This document shows, one piece after another, positions 60,877-64,000 of a stretch of DNA of 64,000 bases; within the stretch, counting starts at the first letter, position 1; each line of letters starts with the position of its first letter. The stretch covers positions 2,558,282-2,622,281 of the forward strand of contig NZ_CP028105.1 in assembly GCF_003019675.1 (NCBI RefSeq), in the 5' to 3' direction. The position numbers and the translations under genes are program-made. The notes under the pieces were generated by a model. The model searched no databases. It was not told the origin of the DNA and saw only the letters and a list, made by a program, of their open reading frames with translations. This DNA comes from Fusobacterium ulcerans. GTDB taxonomy: Bacteria > Fusobacteriota > Fusobacteriia > Fusobacteriales > Fusobacteriaceae.

Positions 60877-61155
60877 ATGACTAAAAAAGAGTTTATTGAT
60901 TTATATTTTGAAAAAGGAGAATTCGCAACTAAAATAGATGCTGAGAAAAAAGCTGCGGCTTTCTTAGCAGTTATTGAAGAAGGATTAGTAGGTGGAGAAG
61001 ATATTACTTTCCTAGGATTTGGAAAATTCGAAGTTGCTGATAGAGCTGCTAGAACTTGCAGAAATCCACAAACTGGAGAAGAAATGGAAGTTGAAGCTAA
61101 AAAAGTAGTAAAATTCAAAGCAGGAAAAGGATTATCTGAAAAAGTAAATCAATAA
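60877..61155 (+). CDS. HU-family nucleoid protein
   Basis: This 92-residue DNA-bending protein has the HU core: helical N-terminus (KKEFIDLYFEKG), the strand GGEDITFLGFGKFEVADRAAR, then the DNA-arm RTCRNPQTGEEMEVEAKKVVKFKAGK. The arm keeps the Pro that intercalates DNA (NPQTGE). It is a normal HU length. It has its own promoter and terminator and is likely highly expressed. The family call is certain; IHF-like roles cannot be excluded. Confidence 0.95.
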   Translation: MTKKEFIDLYFEKGEFATKIDAEKKAAAFLAVIEEGLVGGEDITFLGFGKFEVADRAARTCRNPQTGEEMEVEAKKVVKFKAGKGLSEKVNQ

Positions 61156-61179
61156 TTCCCAAATTAATTTAAGTATAAA

Positions 61180-61217
61180 AGTGGAGATACTGTAGATCAG
61201 TACCTCCATTTTTTTAT
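61180..61217 (+). terminator. Terminator after HU gene
   Basis: GTGGAG-A-TACTG and CAGTA-C-CTCCAT pair around a 5-nt loop, with one A-C mismatch, and run into seven T residues. Confidence 0.8.
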
Positions 61218-61264
61218 GTTTTTTCAATGTAGTAAAAAAATATGATATTTTTAGATTAAAAATG

Positions 61265-61293
61265 TTGAAAATTCGAAAGAAAAGTTCTATAAT
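61265..61293 (+). promoter_or_regulatory. Strong promoter of threonine ammonia-lyase gene
   Basis: TTGAAA (61265-61270) and TATAAT (61288-61293) have a 17-bp spacer. Transcription would give a leader of about 108 nt; I see no attenuator in it. Confidence 0.82.
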
Positions 61294-61407
61294 ATAGACA
61301 CAAAGAGTTTATTCATTATTAATTTAAAAGTGAAAATAAAATTTTATTATAAAAATTTTTAAAACATTTTTATTGAAACGAAACTCATAATGTAAGGGGG
61401 AATTAAC

Positions 61408-62610
61408 ATGGCAGTAACACTAGAAACCATTAAAAAAGCAAAACAAACCATTGAACACTCAATCAAAAGAACACCTTTGATAGAGTGCCCTACACTAGAA
61501 AAGGAACTTGGAGGAAAAGTTTTATTCAAACTTGAAAATCTTCAAAAAACTGGATCATTCAAAGTAAGAGGAGCTTTAAACAGAATAGCTAACCTTACAG
61601 AAGAAGAAAAGAAAAAAGGGGTAATAGCTTCATCAGCTGGAAACCATGCCCAAGGAATAGCTTTAGGAGCAACAGCACAAGGAATAAAATCAACAATAGT
61701 AATGCCGGAAACTGCACCAATAGCAAAAGTAGCAGCAACAAAAGGATATGGAGCAGAAGTAGTATTATGCGGAAGTGTATATGATGATGCTTTTGCAAAA
61801 GCATGTGAGATCCAAAAAGAAACAGGAGCAATATTCCTACACCCATTTGATGATGACTATGTAATCTCAGGACAGGGAACTATTGGATTAGAAATATTAG
61901 AAGATGCGATAGATATAGATACAGTTCTTGTTCCTATCGGAGGAGGAGGAATCCTTGCAGGAATAGCAACAGCAATAAAATCAATCAATCCATCAGTGAG
62001 AATAATCGGAGTAGAATCAGCAAATGCTGCATCAATGACAGAAGCTTTAGCAAAGGGAGAATGTTGTGAAGTATGTGCAACACCAACAATAGCAGATGGA
62101 ATAGCAGTAAAAAAAGTTGGATGCAAAACTCTTGAATTAGTAAAACAATATGTAGATGAAGTAGTAACAGTAACAGAAGATGAAATAGCAAGAGCAATAT
62201 TATTTTTGATGGAAAAAAGTAAAGTAGTTGCAGAGGGAGCAGGGGCAACACCTTTAGCAGCGATACTTGCAGGAAAAGTTGAATGTAAAGGTAAAAAGAC
62301 TTGTGCAGTAGTATCTGGAGGAAATATAGATGTAAACCTTATTGAGAGAGTACTGAACAGAGCTTTAATCAATGCAGGAAGAAGATATGAATTTAAAGTA
62401 AAAGTACATGACAGATTTGGAGAAACTGAAAAATTATTAAGTTTGATAACTCAAAATAGAGCAAATATACTTTTCATAACACAAAGCATGTATAATGGAG
62501 AATTAGGAATCACAATGCAGGAAGTAACACTTGTAATAGAATGCAGTGATATGGCTCATAGAGATTCTGTAAGAGCTAAAATTATAGAAGCAGGATATGA
62601 AATTTATTAG
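61408..62610 (+). CDS. ilvA: Threonine ammonia-lyase (biosynthetic/catabolic type with ACT domain)
   Basis: This 400-residue PLP enzyme deaminates threonine to 2-oxobutyrate. The PLP lysine is K52 in TGSFKVRGA; SSAGNHAQGIA, GGGGILAGIATAIK and CAVVSGGNIDVNLIE are conserved. A C-terminal ACT domain (about 325-400) provides possible allosteric control. Its layout, with a single ACT domain, matches the shorter TdcB/IlvA hybrid form found in clostridia and fusobacteria, so tdcB may be an equally good name. No isoleucine genes are beside it. The gene is unusually rich in codons ending in A. Confidence 0.94.
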   Translation: MAVTLETIKKAKQTIEHSIKRTPLIECPTLEKELGGKVLFKLENLQKTGSFKVRGALNRIANLTEEEKKKGVIASSAGNHAQGIALGATAQGIKSTIVMPETAPIAKVAATKGYGAEVVLCGSVYDDAFAKACEIQKETGAIFLHPFDDDYVISGQGTIGLEILEDAIDIDTVLVPIGGGGILAGIATAIKSINPSVRIIGVESANAASMTEALAKGECCEVCATPTIADGIAVKKVGCKTLELVKQYVDEVVTVTEDEIARAILFLMEKSKVVAEGAGATPLAAILAGKVECKGKKTCAVVSGGNIDVNLIERVLNRALINAGRRYEFKVKVHDRFGETEKLLSLITQNRANILFITQSMYNGELGITMQEVTLVIECSDMAHRDSVRAKIIEAGYEIY

Positions 62611-62629
62611 TATTCAAAAATAGTTAGTA

Positions 62630-62658
62630 TTGAAAAAAAATGATAATTGAAGTAGAAT
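62630..62658 (+). promoter_or_regulatory. Promoter of exported hydrolase gene
   Basis: TTGAAA (62630-62635) and TAGAAT (62653-62658) have a 17-bp spacer, 30 bp before the ATG. Confidence 0.6.
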
Positions 62659-62688
62659 ATCTATTATGAAGTTGTTTGGAGGAGAAAG

Positions 62689-63963
62689 ATGAAAAAGATA
62701 ATAGTAACCTTAATGATTCTTGTATTTTCTATTTCTTATGGAAAATATGAGTATCCTTTTCAAAATCCATATATGGCAACTATACTAGGAAGTTCTACTT
62801 TAATGATAAATGGAGTAAGTGAAACTGTTCCAACTAAAGTATACAAGGTTAAACTTCCTGGCAGTGTAGAAGTGCCAGAAAATTTATGGTATAATGATAA
62901 ATTTGAGTTTTCTTTAGTTCCACAAAAAGAAAAAGCACCATTGATATTTCTTTTAGCAGGAACAGGGTCAGATTATCATGCAGCAAGAATGGTATTTTTT
63001 CAAAGAATATTTTATGATGCTGGGTATAGTGTAATATCAATTACATCTCCAATGCATTCAAATTTTATCGTCAACGCATCAAGCAATAGAATGCCTGGAA
63101 TGATAATGGATGATGGAAAAGATGTTTACAATGTTATGAAAGAAACATACAAAATTGTAAAAGATAAAGTGAATGTTTCTGACTTTTATGTTGTAGGATA
63201 TAGTCTGGGAGCTACTGAAGCAGCAGTGGTTTCTTATATTGATGAAACTGAGAAAGCTTTTAATTTAAAAAGAGTATTTATGATTAATCCAGCAGTGGAT
63301 ATCTATGAATCAGCAGTAAAACTTGATAAAACTTTAGACATACCTACAGAAGGAAAAATTGAAAACTTGGAGAAACTTATTGATAAGGTATTCAACAAAC
63401 TTTCAGATTCATTAAAAAATGGTTATACAGAAATAACAGAAGAACTTATTTACAGAATGTTTGCAAAAGATCAGATGACAGATGAAGAAATGGGTGAATT
63501 AATAGGTCTGGTATTTAGATTAACAGCTATTGATATTAATTATGTAACTGACTTAATAAATGACAGAAAAGTTTATGTAGATAAACCAGTTGGAAAATTC
63601 ACAAATATGTTTCCATATTTTGAAAAAATAAATTTTGCTGGTTTTGAAGATTATATGTATAAACTTGCTTATCCATATTTTGATGAAAAAATGGGTGGAG
63701 GAGTAACTCTTGAAGAACTTTTACAGCATACAAAACTTCAGCAGATAGAAGGATATTTAAAAAATACTGATAAAATAGCAGTGGTAACCAATAGGGATGA
63801 AATTATATTAGGAGAAAAAGATTTTGAATTTTTAGAAAAGACTTTCAATAAGAGATTAATAATATATCCTTATGGAGGTCATTGCGGAAATATGTATTAC
63901 AAAACTAATGTAGATGTAATGCTTAAATTTCTAAAGGAGGGAGTACTTGATTATGAGAACTAA
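62689..63963 (+). CDS. Exported alpha/beta-hydrolase-fold protein
   Basis: This 424-residue protein has a Sec signal peptide (about residues 1-18, ending SISYGK) and an alpha/beta-hydrolase core. The nucleophile elbow is GYSLGA with Ser172; the oxyanion region is LLAGTGSDYHAARM; the Asp may lie near VTNRDEIILGEKD and the His near YPYGGHCGNMYY. It should be a periplasmic or outer-surface esterase or lipase, substrate unknown. A GGAGG site precedes ATG 62689. Its stop overlaps the start of another exported protein gene by 11 bp, so the two probably act together. Confidence 0.82.
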   Translation: MKKIIVTLMILVFSISYGKYEYPFQNPYMATILGSSTLMINGVSETVPTKVYKVKLPGSVEVPENLWYNDKFEFSLVPQKEKAPLIFLLAGTGSDYHAARMVFFQRIFYDAGYSVISITSPMHSNFIVNASSNRMPGMIMDDGKDVYNVMKETYKIVKDKVNVSDFYVVGYSLGATEAAVVSYIDETEKAFNLKRVFMINPAVDIYESAVKLDKTLDIPTEGKIENLEKLIDKVFNKLSDSLKNGYTEITEELIYRMFAKDQMTDEEMGELIGLVFRLTAIDINYVTDLINDRKVYVDKPVGKFTNMFPYFEKINFAGFEDYMYKLAYPYFDEKMGGGVTLEELLQHTKLQQIEGYLKNTDKIAVVTNRDEIILGEKDFEFLEKTFNKRLIIYPYGGHCGNMYYKTNVDVMLKFLKEGVLDYEN

Positions 63964-64000
63964 TAGAAAACTTATTTTACTCCTTATGATGATTTTAGTT
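63953..64000 (+). CDS. Start of an exported protein gene, cut by window end
   Basis: Sixteen codons are visible, reading MRTNRKLILLLMMILV, a typical signal-peptide beginning with positive residues then a hydrophobic core. AAGGAGG lies 12 nt upstream, inside the end of the hydrolase gene, so translation is coupled. The identity cannot be told. Confidence 0.6.
   Translation, partial: MRTNRKLILLLMMILV

Noticed and set aside
61857..62372. Long minus-strand reading frame opposite ilvA
   Set aside because: It lies wholly over a conserved threonine ammonia-lyase gene, its protein is low-complexity Ala/Ile/Ser/Pro sequence, and it has no ribosome binding site. It is a by-product of A-rich codon use.
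1..64000. CRISPR arrays, tRNA and rRNA genes, prophage
   Set aside because: No regularly spaced repeats, no tRNA TTCGAATC-type arms with CCA ends, no rRNA-like G/C-rich conserved blocks and no phage structural or integrase genes were seen.

Overview
The window looks like chromosome of a Fusobacterium, most like the larger-genome F. varium / F. ulcerans / F. mortiferum group. This is a judgement from reading proteins, not a database result. The reasons are very AT-rich DNA with purine-rich coding strands, strong AGGAGG-type ribosome binding sites, and a mixture of Gram-positive-type enzymes (PolC, RqcH, HflX with a long N-terminus, RapZ/YvcJ, YqhQ, PASTA) with lipoproteins and exported proteins of a diderm. 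No rRNA, tRNA, CRISPR array or prophage was seen.

Layout. 1-4.1 kb: end of a sodium/glutamate symporter gene (gltS), a hotdog thioesterase with a membrane protein, and a MerR regulator with an aldo/keto reductase. 4.1-5.7 kb: one IS110-family insertion sequence with structured non-coding ends. 5.8-7.2 kb (minus): YbaK-type tRNA deacylase, a VOC protein and trmL. 7.4-16 kb (plus): MBL hydrolase, an unusual thioredoxin-reductase-like flavoprotein, PIN-PhoH ATPase, DUF4253 protein, secG, rarA, hisS, aspS. 16.07-16.30 kb: a promoter-to-terminator RNA gene, probably 6S RNA. 16.3-25.7 kb: argS, rapZ, uvrC, a lipoprotein, a SpoIIE-type phosphatase, YqhQ, an Fe-S type Rrf2 regulator, sfsA. 25.8-31.3 kb: a cysteine-rich small protein and a c-di-GMP pair, namely an EAL phosphodiesterase with two degenerate GGDEF domains followed by a membrane diguanylate cyclase. 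31.3-36.5 kb: a small coiled-coil protein, a WYL regulator divergent from bioB-bioD-bioA, and an ATC-hydrolase family protein.

36.5-46.3 kb: MATE exporter and hflX (minus), a dicarboxylate/amino acid symporter, a four-gene ABC importer with two different ATPases, cvfB, and a DUF5684 membrane protein. 46.4-51 kb (minus): PASTA protein, rsgA, rpe, MarR-FeoA fusion and rqcH, a ribosome and translation quality-control operon. 51.1-59.9 kb (plus): hpt, rsmA, DUF4911, khpA, rimM, trmD, gamma carbonic anhydrase, SPOUT methyltransferase and polC, a compact information-processing run. 59.9-64 kb: an EamA transporter, HU, threonine ammonia-lyase, an exported alpha/beta hydrolase, and the start of another exported protein.

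Most of the window is housekeeping. The points most worth following are these: HflX carries a complete JAMM metalloprotease motif in its N-terminal domain; rsgA has no ATG/GTG/TTG start for its full-length form and seems to begin at AUU; the PASTA gene sits where a PrkC-type kinase would be expected but has no kinase domain; the thioredoxin-reductase-like protein lacks the NADPH motifs; one ABC ATPase has lost its signature and catalytic Glu; and the IS110 element has candidate guide-RNA ends. I found no defence island or plainly new multi-gene system.
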